In this document: one piece after another, positions 1 to 10,100 of the stretch
Position numbering within the stretch: the first letter of the stretch is position 1
How the letters are laid out: each line of letters begins with the position of its first letter
Assembly: GCF_964656455.1 (NCBI RefSeq)
Contig: NC_135713.1
Coordinates: 187,420,187-187,484,186, forward strand
Source: Halichoerus grypus
Lineage: Eukaryota > Chordata > Mammalia > Carnivora > Phocidae
Reading direction: 5' to 3'
DNA length: 64,000 nt
The notes under the pieces: generated by a model
What the model was told of the DNA's origin: nothing
Seen by the model: only the letters and a program-made list of their open reading frames with translations
The model's database searches: none
Position numbers and translations under genes: made by a program

Positions 1-170
1 CTATGTGCCAAGCACTTGATGTGCATCAACTTGTTTAATTTTCACAATTCTATAATCAGTATTCCTATTTTATTAATGGAGACAGGGAGGAAGAAAAGAG
101 AGGTTAAGTTACTTGCTCAAGGTCACACAGCTAGTAAGTGGGAGAGTAGGATTTGAAACTCCCAACTTGG
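1..170 (+). repeat. MIR SINE
   Basis: The order of short blocks matches the MIR consensus read on the plus strand: CTATGTGCCAAGCACTT, then GAGAGGTTAAGTTACTTGC, then AAGGTCACACAGCTAGTAAG and a GATTTGAAACT end. It is cut by the left edge of the window. Confidence 0.85.
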
Positions 171-984
171 TAGGCTCTACCACCCTGCTCCCCCTTCCCT
201 GCTGAGCTCCTGTGGCTACAGGGGCATGGCCAGATTGACCCCCTTGCCCAGTGGAGTCAGGGATCACAGTAGCAGCAGGGCTTTGGGGGGACGCATTTGG
301 AACTGGCAGATGCAAAGATAAAGAACATGCCTCCCGCCTATCATTCACACAGCCCTCCACCCCACGTAGATTTTCATGGTGCCCTTTACATGCTAGTACA
401 AGTTGGGTAAGGTGAATGCTCAGGAGGCCCAGATCCCTCTTCTCATTATCCTGGGGATGGGCGTCCCCCCCAGAGTGGGAGGCTATCCCAGCATTCCCCT
501 ATCAGCCCTCCCTTGACAGAACAGCAGGGTCAGGGAGTCAGTTCGCTGCAGGTCAGGCGGACCACCCAGATCCAGGGAATTGAGATTCCAGCTCTCAGGG
601 AGGAGCCCAGGGTCCTTTTCCCTACCAGTGTCTCAGGGGAACTCCCTTAGGGAATCTGGACACCCTCACTCCCAAGCCCTAAGAAAACCTTTGACACCTA
701 CCTTCTGAGCCTGGGAGTCCCGGGGGAGGAGGGTGTAGGGCATTGGGAGGGATGGCCTTTGGGCTGCAGCCCAAAGGAAAGAAAGGAAATCCATCCTCTC
801 CCCTCTACTCCACCAAAGCCCAGAGAAGCTGGGTTCATCAGGGTTCCCCCCCCTACACGCTCAGTTCCGGGGAGAATGGGGTGCAAGTTGGGGAGTTGAG
901 GGGAAGAGGCAGGAGGCTCTGAGCTTCTCCACGCAGCCCTCAGGGCCGGGTGCCTGGGCAGGAGGAGGGGGCAGAGCAGCTGCT

Positions 985-1060
985 GGCGATTTATTAAGCA
1001 GTCACGGAAAAATTGGTTTATAAATTAACAGCTGTTTTAACTTTAGGGCCTCTTCTTCAG
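985..1060. promoter_or_regulatory. AT-rich candidate conserved element
   Basis: This AT-rich island of about 75 bp lies inside G+C-rich DNA. It contains GATTTATTAAGCAGTCACGG, a TTTATAAATTAA block and the E-box CAGCTG. It does not resemble the MIR, L2 or Can-SINE sequences around it. Homeodomain-type TTAATT or ATTA cores next to an E-box are common in neural enhancers. The enhancer role is inferred from composition only. Confidence 0.3.
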
Positions 1061-1328
1061 GGAATGGAAGCAGCCGACTGGACCAGGATCGGAGTGTGTG
1101 TGAGGGCTGGTGGAGGGGGTAGGAGGCGGCGGGTTCCGGCAGCTGGCATTCTTCGGGAGCAGCCTCAGCTGGCACCTCGGGGGGCACCAGGCAGTGGCCA
1201 GAGCAGGGGGTCTCCAGGTGCCCGGGGCTGAGGCTGCCCCCACTGTGGGCTGCCTGCTTGCTCACTCTTCTCAACAACATCCTACCTGAGGGCGCCCGAG
1301 GGCAGAGACGCCGCTGTACTCATGTCTG

Positions 1329-1343
1329 CCACCAGAGGGCAGC
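1329..1343 (+). promoter_or_regulatory. CTCF-like site
   Basis: CCACCAGAGGGCAGC fits the CTCF core CCASYAGRKGGCRS at every position. Binding cannot be judged from sequence alone. Confidence 0.45.
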
Positions 1344-1499
1344 CTCCACACATGGATTTCTGCTCCCCAACCCTCTCTGGTCCCCCTGTGTGGGTCCCAA
1401 CTGGCTGGAGAGAAACCCGGTCCAAGGCGGAGCAACAGAGAAGCCTGGTCCAGTGCATGCAAGCAATCTTCTACTCACCCATCTTGAATGTATTAAAGG

Positions 1500-1705
1500 C
1501 AGCCGTAAAGAGTGAGAGCTCTGGAGTCAGACTGTTTTCTTGTGAACCCAGGGACCCTCTGGGCAAAAGGGTCATTTGCCTAATCTGTAAAATGGAATGA
1601 GCCTCATTTGCCTAATCTGTAAAATGGAATGATACTAATGAGGCTTAAATGAGATCATACATATAAAAGGACTAGCTCAGGGCCCAACACAGAGTAAATG
1701 CTCCA
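1500..1705 (-). repeat. MIR with internal tandem duplication
   Basis: The signature TTTGCCTAATCTGTAAAATG followed by GAGATCATACATATAAAAGG is MIR in reverse orientation. The block at 1571-1600 is repeated almost exactly at 1603-1632, so part of the MIR was duplicated locally. Confidence 0.75.
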
Positions 1706-1797
1706 TATATGTCACCCGTTGACAATTTCTGTGACTTGCGTATTCATCCATCCATTCATTCCTCAGTCCATCCCCCTCGGCCTGTAGCCCCTCCTGT

Positions 1798-1890
1798 ATA
1801 CTGGGCCCTCTGGCAGGCAGGTGATGGTGCAAAGACAAATGGTGGGAAGGACACTTCTCAAAACAGTGTGTTGAGTTATGATACACCCAC
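1798..1890. repeat. Unassigned repeat, copy 1
   Basis: About 90 bp here resembles 3674-3765 in the same orientation. Both read GGGCC, a TGTGGCAG or TCTGGCAG block, GCAGGT, GGACA, TCTCAAAA and AGTGTGTTGAG in the same order. I cannot name the family. Confidence 0.5.
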
Positions 1891-2026
1891 TGAACAGGGA
1901 GGGAAGGTTGACTTGGATGGGCAAAAGAGAACGTTTTGGGGTGATGAAAATGTTCTATATCTGTGTTGTGGTAGTAGTCATATGTTGTTTAAAAAATTCT
2001 CAAAAACTCATAGAAATGCCTATCTT

Positions 2027-2165
2027 GGGGGCACCTGGGTGGTTGGTTAGGTGACCGACTCTTGATATGACCTCAGGTCTTATCTCAGGGTCCTGGTTCA
2101 AGCCCTAAATTGGGCTCTGCGCTGGGAGTGGAACTTACCTAAAAAAAAAAAAAAAAAAAAAAAAA
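2027..2165 (+). repeat. Can-SINE, older copy
   Basis: A diverged tRNA-Lys-derived head (GGGGCACCTGGGTGGTTGG) leads to a 25-base A tail at 2141-2165. It ends exactly where the next Can-SINE begins, so the younger copy inserted into or beside its tail. Confidence 0.8.
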
Positions 2166-2365
2166 GGGGTGCCTGGGTGGCTCAGTCGTTAAGCGTCCAC
2201 CTTTGGTTCAGGTCATGATCCCACCGTCCTGGGATCGAGCCCCACATCGGGCTCCCTGCTCAGCAGGAAGCCTGCTTCTCCCTCTCCCACTCCCCCTGCT
2301 CGTGTTTCCTCTCTCACTGTGTCTCTCTCTGTCAAATAAATAAATAAAATCTTAAAAAAGAAAAA
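2166..2365 (+). repeat. Can-SINE
   Basis: The head GGGGTGCCTGGGTGGCTCAG, the middle CTCCCTGCTCAGCAGGAAGC, the CT-rich block and the end AAATAAATAAATAAAATCTT are the complete arctoid-type element. An A/G-rich simple tract follows it. Confidence 0.92.
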
Positions 2366-2394
2366 AAGGAAAGAAAAGACAAGAAAAGAAGGAA

Positions 2395-2566
2395 AGAAAT
2401 ATATATATTTGATGCGGGGGGGCAGAGAGAGAGGGCGAGAGAAACTCAAGCAGACTCTGCAATGAGCGTGGGGCCGGAAGCAAGGCTCCATCCCACAACC
2501 TGAGATCTCGACCTGAGCTGAAACCAAAAGTCCAAGGCTTAACCGACTGTACCACCCAGGAGCCCC
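2395..2566 (-). repeat. Can-SINE, older copy, reverse
   Basis: Read in reverse, this ends with the SINE head at TACCACCCAGGAGCCCC. It carries the older body type (ACCTGAGCTGAAACC). It lies about 30 bp from the plus-strand copy, which makes an inverted pair. Confidence 0.8.
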
Positions 2567-2640
2567 TAAATGTATATTTTGAAATGGTACATTTTATTGT
2601 ATAAAAAACTCTGATTCAATAAAGTTGATTTTTTAAAAAA

Positions 2641-2812
2641 GATTTATTTATCTGAGAGAGAGATAGCACGAGCAGGGGCGGGGGTGGGCAGAGGGAGAAG
2701 CAGGCTCCCCGCTGAGCAGGGAGCCCGATGTGGGACTCCATCCCAGGACTCTAAGATCATGACTTGAGCCAAAGGCAGACACTTAACCGACTGAACCACC
2801 CAGGCGCCCCCT
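2641..2812 (-). repeat. Can-SINE with target-site duplication
   Basis: A reverse-strand Can-SINE is flanked by near-perfect 20 bp direct repeats, AATAAAGTTGATTTTTTAAA at 2618-2637 and AATAAGGTTGATTTTTTAAA at 2813-2832. This is a clean retroposition event. Confidence 0.92.
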
Positions 2813-3319
2813 AATAAGGTTGATTTTTTAAAAAGCACCCAATTCGGCAGGCAAAGGGATGGGTGATGGATGAATAAATGAACGAATGAATGAATATGTC
2901 GAATGAATGTTTCAGATGACGGCCCATCTGTCCTGATACCACTGTTGTCCTGGCTGAGAGTGCCCTTGCCCTCTCCTCTTCTTGTCCACGGGTTTCCCCA
3001 GAGGCGGGCCTTGGAATTCGCCCCTCCTCCCTCTCCCTCTCCCCACCAACAGCTTCGGCAGGGAAAGATGCCCCGGTGTGCCCAGCTAGTGCTCCCCGGC
3101 TTCTCTAAGGTTGCTTCCCAGGGCTTCCGGGGCCTCCCTTCCAGCTGCCACGTGCCAACCCGGCCAGCTCTGCTCAGCTCCGTGGTGCCAAGGTCACGGG
3201 TATGATGCCCAACTACAGACCGGCAGTACCAGCTGCTCAGCCGCCCAAACCCTGGCCGACTCCGCCACCTGCTGGCCTTTCTCGTAACCGCACCCCTGAA
3301 CGCCAGGGAAGCTAGACTT

Positions 3320-3540
3320 GACTGCACACCTACCAGGAGTACAGCACTGGGCTGGGGGCTTTACTCGCTTTATCCTATTGAATCGTCCCAGCTACCATGT
3401 GAGGTGGGCTTTGAAATACGAGGAAACTGAGGCAAAGAGAGGGTAAGATTTTATCTAAGATCACACAGTAAATTATAGATCCAAATTTCCTACCCAGGTC
3501 TGTCCAACTCCTCAGTGTATGTTCTGTCCACCTGACCGTA
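3320..3540 (+). repeat. MIR SINE
   Basis: The blocks GAGGAAACTGAGGCAAAGAG and AAGATCACACAGTAAATTAT in this order mark a nearly complete MIR on the plus strand. Confidence 0.85.
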
Positions 3541-3673
3541 TCTTGCTTGGGGGAAGGGAGGGAATATTCTCGATCTTCCACTCTCCCCAACTCCCAGAAG
3601 GAAGGCAAAGGCCTCACACCTCCCTTCCAGATTCACGTTCCAGAGAAGGTGAATGTAGTGTCTCCTGAACGCT

Positions 3674-3765
3674 GGGCCGTGTGGCAGCAAGCAGGTAATG
3701 ATGTGAAGAGAAACGGTGAGAAGGACATGTCTCAAAATAGTGTGTTGAGACCTATGACACATTAA
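3674..3765. repeat. Unassigned repeat, copy 2
   Basis: This is the second copy of the segment at 1798-1890. Both copies lie just downstream of a MIR. A local duplication or an unrecognised dispersed repeat would both explain them. Confidence 0.5.
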
Positions 3766-4214
3766 TGGACACACTACAATTCTTATTTCTGTCTGTCCAA
3801 GCAGAAAGACCCACAGTTCAATCAGAGTTAAGTCAAACAAGGTCTTGATTTTGTTTCTTGGACCCAACCGCCTGTGCTTCCAACTCAAGAATAATAACTG
3901 AGGAGTGGCACATTATTTTTACATCTCATTTGCATATGATTAATTCTAAGTCAAAGAGAATGGAGGTCACCCTGGCCCCTTGCTTCTTAGTCCCCCGCCC
4001 CTATGTGCCTGACCCTGGCCACATCTCCCAGCTCCCGCGGGGGCTCCCCCACCCTCACAAGTCCCACCCCACCCCTTGCCCCTGACCGCATCCCCCCAGC
4101 TCCCAGAAGTCCTGTTCCCTTCCTCCTCCTTCACCCACGCAGCCCCCGCCACCTGGCCGCCCACCTGAAAAACTTTTCCCCAAGTTCTTGAGAAGTCGCG
4201 TAGGATCCAGGAGA

Positions 4215-4310
4215 GAAAAATCAAAGTAATAAAACCTCATTTAATTCCTAACAGAGGGCAGAACTGTGAGCTGCAATTATCTTAATGCTGAGCTATTTTT
4301 ACTCTCTTTC
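4215..4310. promoter_or_regulatory. AT-rich candidate conserved element
   Basis: AT-rich sequence with AATAAAACCTCATTTAATTC and GCAATTATCTTAATGCTGAG sits between G+C-rich stretches. It has several ATTA/TAAT homeodomain-type cores and no repeat signature that I recognise. The enhancer role is inferred. Confidence 0.3.
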
Positions 4311-6689
4311 CATCTCTGTCTCCTGCCTCTTTCCATGGTGAGGCTTTCTTTCTCCCTTTGTCTCTCCATCTCTCACATGTGTTTTCTCTCTTTTCACTTT
4401 GTCCTGCCTCCCCACCTTCTCTCTCTCACCTCCTGTCTCTGTCATCCTTCTTCCCTTCCTCCCCCTTCCTGTCTGTCCCTGTGCCTGTTCCTTTGTCAGC
4501 CAGGCTTCCCCACCCCTTGTGGCCCAGGTTTTGCAGCCAGAGCTGTGGGGGCCTGGGCGAAGGCTGGGGGAAGAGGGTAAAAACCCTCCCCTCCACCCCA
4601 AAGAGCCCATCTTCCAGGCCTAGCTCAGAGGGGGAGTCTACCTTCCCAGCTGCCCCAGCCTGGGTCAGGGGAATTTTTCCCTCATGGCCTCCCAGAGCGC
4701 CAATCCTTTTGGGAGAACCTCCATAGATGAGTCCTCCCTGGTCAAATGAGCCTAGCCGCCATGGTCCCCGAGGCTTTCTCACTCTGATGGGCTCTGAGGT
4801 GTGACTGGTGGTGATGCCTCCCTGTCCCTGTCCTCTTGTCACCCACCCAGCTGTCCTCTGTCCCCCTTCGCCCTGCTCCAGGACTTTCCCACTTCCCCAG
4901 CCCTGGAAGCCACAGGCGCCTCACCCTCACCTTGGCCCAGTGGCCACTCAGGTATACATGCCCTTCCTGTGCCCCTCTGACTTTCAGGACCTCCTTATCT
5001 ACCCTCTCAAGGCATTGCCAAACTGCTCTTTGCCACTCCCCAGCACACTGCACCTGGAAGAGGGGTCTAGGCCAAGCCAGGGGCTGCCAGAGATGCCCAC
5101 ACCCCTGGGTCACAACTCGGCATCTGGCTGTTTCCCTGACAAGCATATAAGTCAACGAACACAGTGGGATTTGAACCAGGCCTGGGGTGGGGGGGTAGTG
5201 GAGCTGAGTGGCCAGGATTCCCAGCTCCTGTAAGCAAAGCTCTGCTCTCCTGCCACCCTCTGGGTGACTCTGGGGTGCAACATCGTGTCCTTGACCCCGT
5301 TTTCACAACACTCCTCTGGTCTCTTGCTCCCTTCTGCCAAGGACCCAGCATGCTGGGGCTAGAAGTGGAAAAGTTGCAGGAGGGGGTGGGGCAGGGGGAG
5401 TGCTCCTGGCTGTTCCAGGTCTGAGCGTGACCAGGAGAGAGGACAGCCAACACAAACAGAGTCCCAGGAAGACGCACTTTTATGTATTCGTCTACACATG
5501 CACCCTCTCAACACTACGGAAAAGCATTCTGGTGCTCCCCCATGGGCCTGCAGAGATACCCAGGGCCTGGACACATAAACAGGGACACCCTAACCCACCC
5601 TAACCCACAGGACCAGCTCCTCCCTTTTCCCCTCCAGAGACACACACCAACACCTCGGCAAAGGGAGAGAGGCTCACACCTCTGAAATGAGCACACGCAC
5701 CTCTCCCCCCAGCTCTGTTCCCGAATGCACCAAACTCACACACGTGATGGCACGTGTACTGGTACAAGCAGCCCCCCCGACTCTGCCCCCTGGGCTGGCT
5801 CTGGCTCCCCCCTGCTTTAGATCTGGGGAGAAAAGACAGGAGACACGTGAACCCAGGGTACATCAGGGCAGGGACACATCCCCCCCTGCCCCCCAGGATC
5901 ACAACCTCATCCACCTCTTCTGCACAGGCTAGAGCTGTGGATACAGCCCCTCCACCCCACCCCCCCAAGCTGCCACACGCCAGCCCATCACCTTGACAGC
6001 CTCTGACATCCTCCCCCACACCCACACCCTCCCCCAGCACACAGCCTTCCCACACCCTGCCACTCACACCCGCATCCTTGACACTCTGACACACTTACTC
6101 ACATAGACTCACACACACTCATGCCACACGGACCCCCCCCCCCCACACACACACAAGCTCCCTAGCTACGGGCACCACAGGGCCCCCTGGCACTCACATA
6201 CACTCCCTGCCATGATGACTGACACGTGTCCTCCCCCACACACCCGCTCTTTCACACTCTCTGGCTCTCTAGGACACCCCCATTCACAGCGTGACATGCT
6301 GGTGGTAGTTTCTCGAGGACCTCCCAGGCCTCCTCGTGAAACTCCAAGGCCCCAGGCCACGAAGGGGTTAAAGCCAGAGTCCCGTCTCCCCGCTGCCCCT
6401 CTCCCCCCACACCTCCCGCCCCGGCCTCCCCACCCCAACCCCCATTATCCTCCCCGCTGGACTCCATCAATAATGCAGCTTCAAGTTCTCGGGAGACGGC
6501 AGGGGGGCCCCCAGCCCGCTCCCCGGGTCCTGGCTCACACTCCGCACCCTCCTCCCGGCCCGGGGAGAACACGGTTCTCGGTGCTCATTGGCCACTTCCC
6601 CCTGGGCCCTCCCACCCAGCCCCCGGGCGCCAGTCCCAGGCCGAGGGGACGGGCCGGGGACACCAAGGCTGGGACCAGAGGGTGAGACC

Positions 6690-7132
6690 TGGAGGGATCG
6701 AGAAAGGCAGAGATAGAGGCGCACGGAGAGGAAGGGAGGGAGAGAGAGGAAGGCGGAGACACCCACAGAGACCCTCGGAGAGAGCGAGGGAAGGAGGGAG
6801 AGGCGAGACTCAGGGAGAGGGACAGAGACCCCGAGCGCACGAGCCGGGAGCCCAGGCTGCAGGCGCCCGGGGACCGGCGCGGCGGGCGCGGCGGGCGAGC
6901 CCGAGAGCCGAGAGTCGGGGGCGCTCGGAGCCGGCGCGACCCCCTCCCGCTCGCGCGCCCTCCCCTCGCGGCGCGCGGTATTTTTATCTGAGCGTGAGCC
7001 GCTCGCCTCCCCCTCGCCGCGCACAGCCAGCGCTCGCCGCCGCGCCCCGAGCAGCGCCGGGAAGCCGAGCCGGGACCGCAGCCCCGGACCCCGAGACGCG
7101 CGCCCCCAGCCCCGCCGGCCACCCCGCCCGCC
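6690..7132 (+). promoter_or_regulatory. PPP1R1B: PPP1R1B promoter and 5' UTR region, CpG-rich
   Basis: A purine-rich GAGA-type tract (about 6690-6840) runs into a CpG-dense block that reaches the start codon and continues through exon 1. A TATA-like GGTATTTTTATC lies at 6978-6989, about 145 bp before the ATG. Whether transcription starts just after it or further upstream cannot be decided from sequence. The first ATG of the coding exon sits in a good Kozak context (CCGCCATGG). Confidence 0.65.
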
Positions 7133-10100
7133 ATGGACCCCAAGGACCGCAAGAAGATCCAGTTCTCGGTGCCCGCGCCCCCCAGCCAGCTCGACCCCCG
7201 CCAGGTGGAGATGGTAAGGGGGCCGCGCCCCACCCCCGGCAGCGCCCCCAACACACCCCGGGGCTCCTCCCGCGGCGGGGTGCTGCCGGGGCCGGACCGG
7301 CTGGGTGTGTATGTGGGGGGAGGAGCGACGGAGCGTCTCGGGCCGCCTCGGACACGCGGGGGCGCGGGGCAGCGCGTGAAGTTCGCTGCGGACTCCGGCA
7401 ACTTTTTCCCGGGGCCGCAGAGTGCCGGGCGGCGAGCGTCGGGGCCCCGGCCGTTCCGGGCCAACCCCGGGCGGGGAGACTGTGCTCTGGACCCTGCACG
7501 GTGTCCTAACCGAGGCTGCCAGGGGGACCGCTGCGCCCTGGCCCCAGCCAGAGCCGGGCGGAAGTGAGACACGTGGTGGTGCACTGACCCGTTGTACAGA
7601 ACCGGCCTCCAGCTCGCGGCCCCAGGCTCTGCCCCTCTCTGGTCCCACCGTGTGTGCCTGGGTCGGGCCGCCAGAGCCTTGTTCTGACCTCCTGCTGCCA
7701 GGCCCCACACGGAGCCACAACATGCGGGTGGGGGCGACCAGTCGTCACAGACCCCTTCACGGAGTACTGAGTTCTCTGGAGAGCCTTCCTGGGGGTCGAG
7801 AGGTCTCCAAAGGTGGTGGGAGTGGACGGAGGGAGAGAAGAGGGCTCCGCTCCCCCCCCAAGTAGAGTGTTCACTTGTTGCTGAGCTGCAGCTGACACCC
7901 AGCAGAGCAGTGAGAGTGGAGCCAAGTCATTTTGGGGGGAGATAGGGGGGCCATGGGGGAGGGGGGAGGGTTGGGTCCTGGGTCTAAGCAGCTTTGGGTC
8001 TGGAGGCAGTTTGGAGAGCTTGGCGGGGGGGGGGGGGGGGGGGGGCGGGTGACAGTTTCAGCTTCATTCACCTGGTTCTCTTTGTGCATTTCCCTGGAGC
8101 TTGGAGGGGACCTAATTAACTGACAGTTGGTCTGATTGCCAAGCTGGGGGGGGGGGCAGCTACTGGAAGTGCTCAGTGCCCCCCCCCCCACTGTTCAGCT
8201 TGGCTCATATACCAAGGAGGGCAACTTTTTGTTTTTTATGAGCACTGGGCCAAGAGTTTTACAGCCTGAGAGAGACTGCTAGAGAGACCCAGACACAGTC
8301 TTCCAGGGACACCTCCAGGACCGGGTGGGTCTGGGGCTCAGGCCCACATGTTGCAGGTTTCTGCAGCGCCTTGGCTCAGCCTCCCTCTGCAGCGGGATCT
8401 GGTTTCTTTGGAGCCCTTGAGCTGACCTTAGGTGGGCAGGGCCATGTGGGTGCCATGGCCCAGGGGGCATCTCTCACAGTCAGCTTCTGCTCCTGAGGTC
8501 TGATATCTGCAAAAGCAGGAGGGGATGGGCCTCCTTGATAGGGGAAGGTGGAAAGGGAGATGCCCATTCTGGAGGAGCCACGGAGTGGGACAGGTATGGG
8601 CTAGGAGTCAGTGATGGGCTTTTCTCCTCCTTTCTCTGCCATGGCAAGCTGTGTGGCCTTGAGCTTCTGCCTGAACCTCTTTGAGCCCTAGGTTTTCACC
8701 TCTGTAAAATGAGGGGGTTGGGTGAACTATAGAGTTCCTTTCAGCTCTAACAGTCTTTGATTCAAAGGCTCCCTGGGGATTTCAAAGCACTGTTTGTTCC
8801 CTGCTGCCTGGGGAGGGGGGGTGCAGGTGTCTGTCCTGCTCCCCTCCCCCCCACCTCTTTCTCCCTCTCCTTAGATCCGGCGCAGGAGACCAACCCCTGC
8901 CATGCTGTTCCGGCTCTCAGAGCACTCCTCACCAGGTGGGCCCTTCCCTGCTGCCCCAGCCCTGGCCCCACCCTAACTCTGAAGCCTTCTTGGGGCCCTT
9001 GCCAAAGTCCCATGAGTAGGAGACTGAGCAGAAGATGAGGGGGAGTGGGTAAGGTCTGGGAGCCCAACCCTGCTGGGTTCCTTTATTGACCAGGCACTTT
9101 CCAACACCCAGAAGGAAAGGGCACACTTTCCCTTTCCCCAGAGCCTGAACCTTTGGGGAAAGTAATTCAGATTCTCTTTCTCTCTTCCCTTTCCTCCCCG
9201 TCCTCTCTCTTCTTCCCTCGGCTTCCCTTGGTTCATTGGCGGTCTCCCTCAGAGGAGGAGGCCTCCCCTCACCAGGTGAGTTTCCAGGGGCAGCTGGAAG
9301 GAGGGATGCTGGGGGCCCTTTTTGGTGGGCTGGACAGGATTCCTCCCGACTAACACATGGTGCCACCCCGGAGGACACATTACCGTATCCATTGGCACCT
9401 TGGTAAGAGTGCGTGGTGCCAGGGTCCCACTGGTACAGACTCCCCTGCCCTTGTCTTTCCTCTGCTCAGACTTGGGCTGGGCCTCCAGAACCCTGGATTC
9501 TGCCCTGAGCCAGGCCGCAGCTTATGGAAGACCCTCCCAAAGCAACAGGGCAGCCTGGCTGGACCCATCAGCCGAGGCTAGAACAGTTGTGGCCTGGGTT
9601 GCCAGGGCTGGGGTGGAATGGAGGAAGGGTGAAGGGAGGAGGCCTCTGGTGAGCCTGTTTAACCTGTCACTTACCCCGGCAGAGAGCCTCAGGAGAGGGG
9701 CACCACCTCAAGTCGAAGAGACCCAACCCATGTGCCTACACACCCCCCTCGCTGAAAGGTACTATCCCCCCCTCCATCAGTCTGGCTGGCCCCTTGACCC
9801 CCCCGGAACCAGGCTGACATTGGGGGAGGGAGGTGAAGGGTTAAGCTTTTGTCAGTGGGGAGGGGTTGTCTTGTGTACCCCAACCACTACTTAGGGACCA
9901 GATCTTTCTTAATTCGGTCTTGTAAAGAAGGGGCCCAGGGGCCGAAAGGGGTGGCTATGGGCCTTCAAATCAGGTTGTGGGGTTGAAAGAAAAGAGGCGG
10001 CCAGCCTAAAATGACAAGTATCATCAACATACAGATATTCAGCTCTGTACCTCCTCTTTGCAAGTGTGTGCCAGACCACCTTCCAGTGCCCCCCCTCTGT

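Larger units (their letters stand above)
1..6650. other. Intergenic region upstream of PPP1R1B
   Basis: I see no coding exon here. Short open frames are present on both strands, but none shows splice context or a recognisable protein. The stretch holds ancient MIR fragments, a cluster of four Can-SINEs (2027-2812), two AT-rich candidate regulatory elements (about 985-1060 and 4215-4310) and a CTCF-like site at 1329. From about 4310 to 6650 the top strand is pyrimidine-rich and G+C-rich low-complexity DNA in which I see no other feature. In human the next gene on this side is NEUROD2; no part of it was recognised. Confidence 0.7.

Noticed and set aside
5580..5615. Telomere-like CCCTAACCCA repeats
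   Set aside because: There are only two imperfect units in C-rich DNA, far short of an interstitial telomeric array.
6467..7723. 418-codon antisense open frame over PPP1R1B exon 1
   Set aside because: It lies opposite a CpG island and has no homology, splice context or biased composition beyond G+C richness; long frames arise by chance there.
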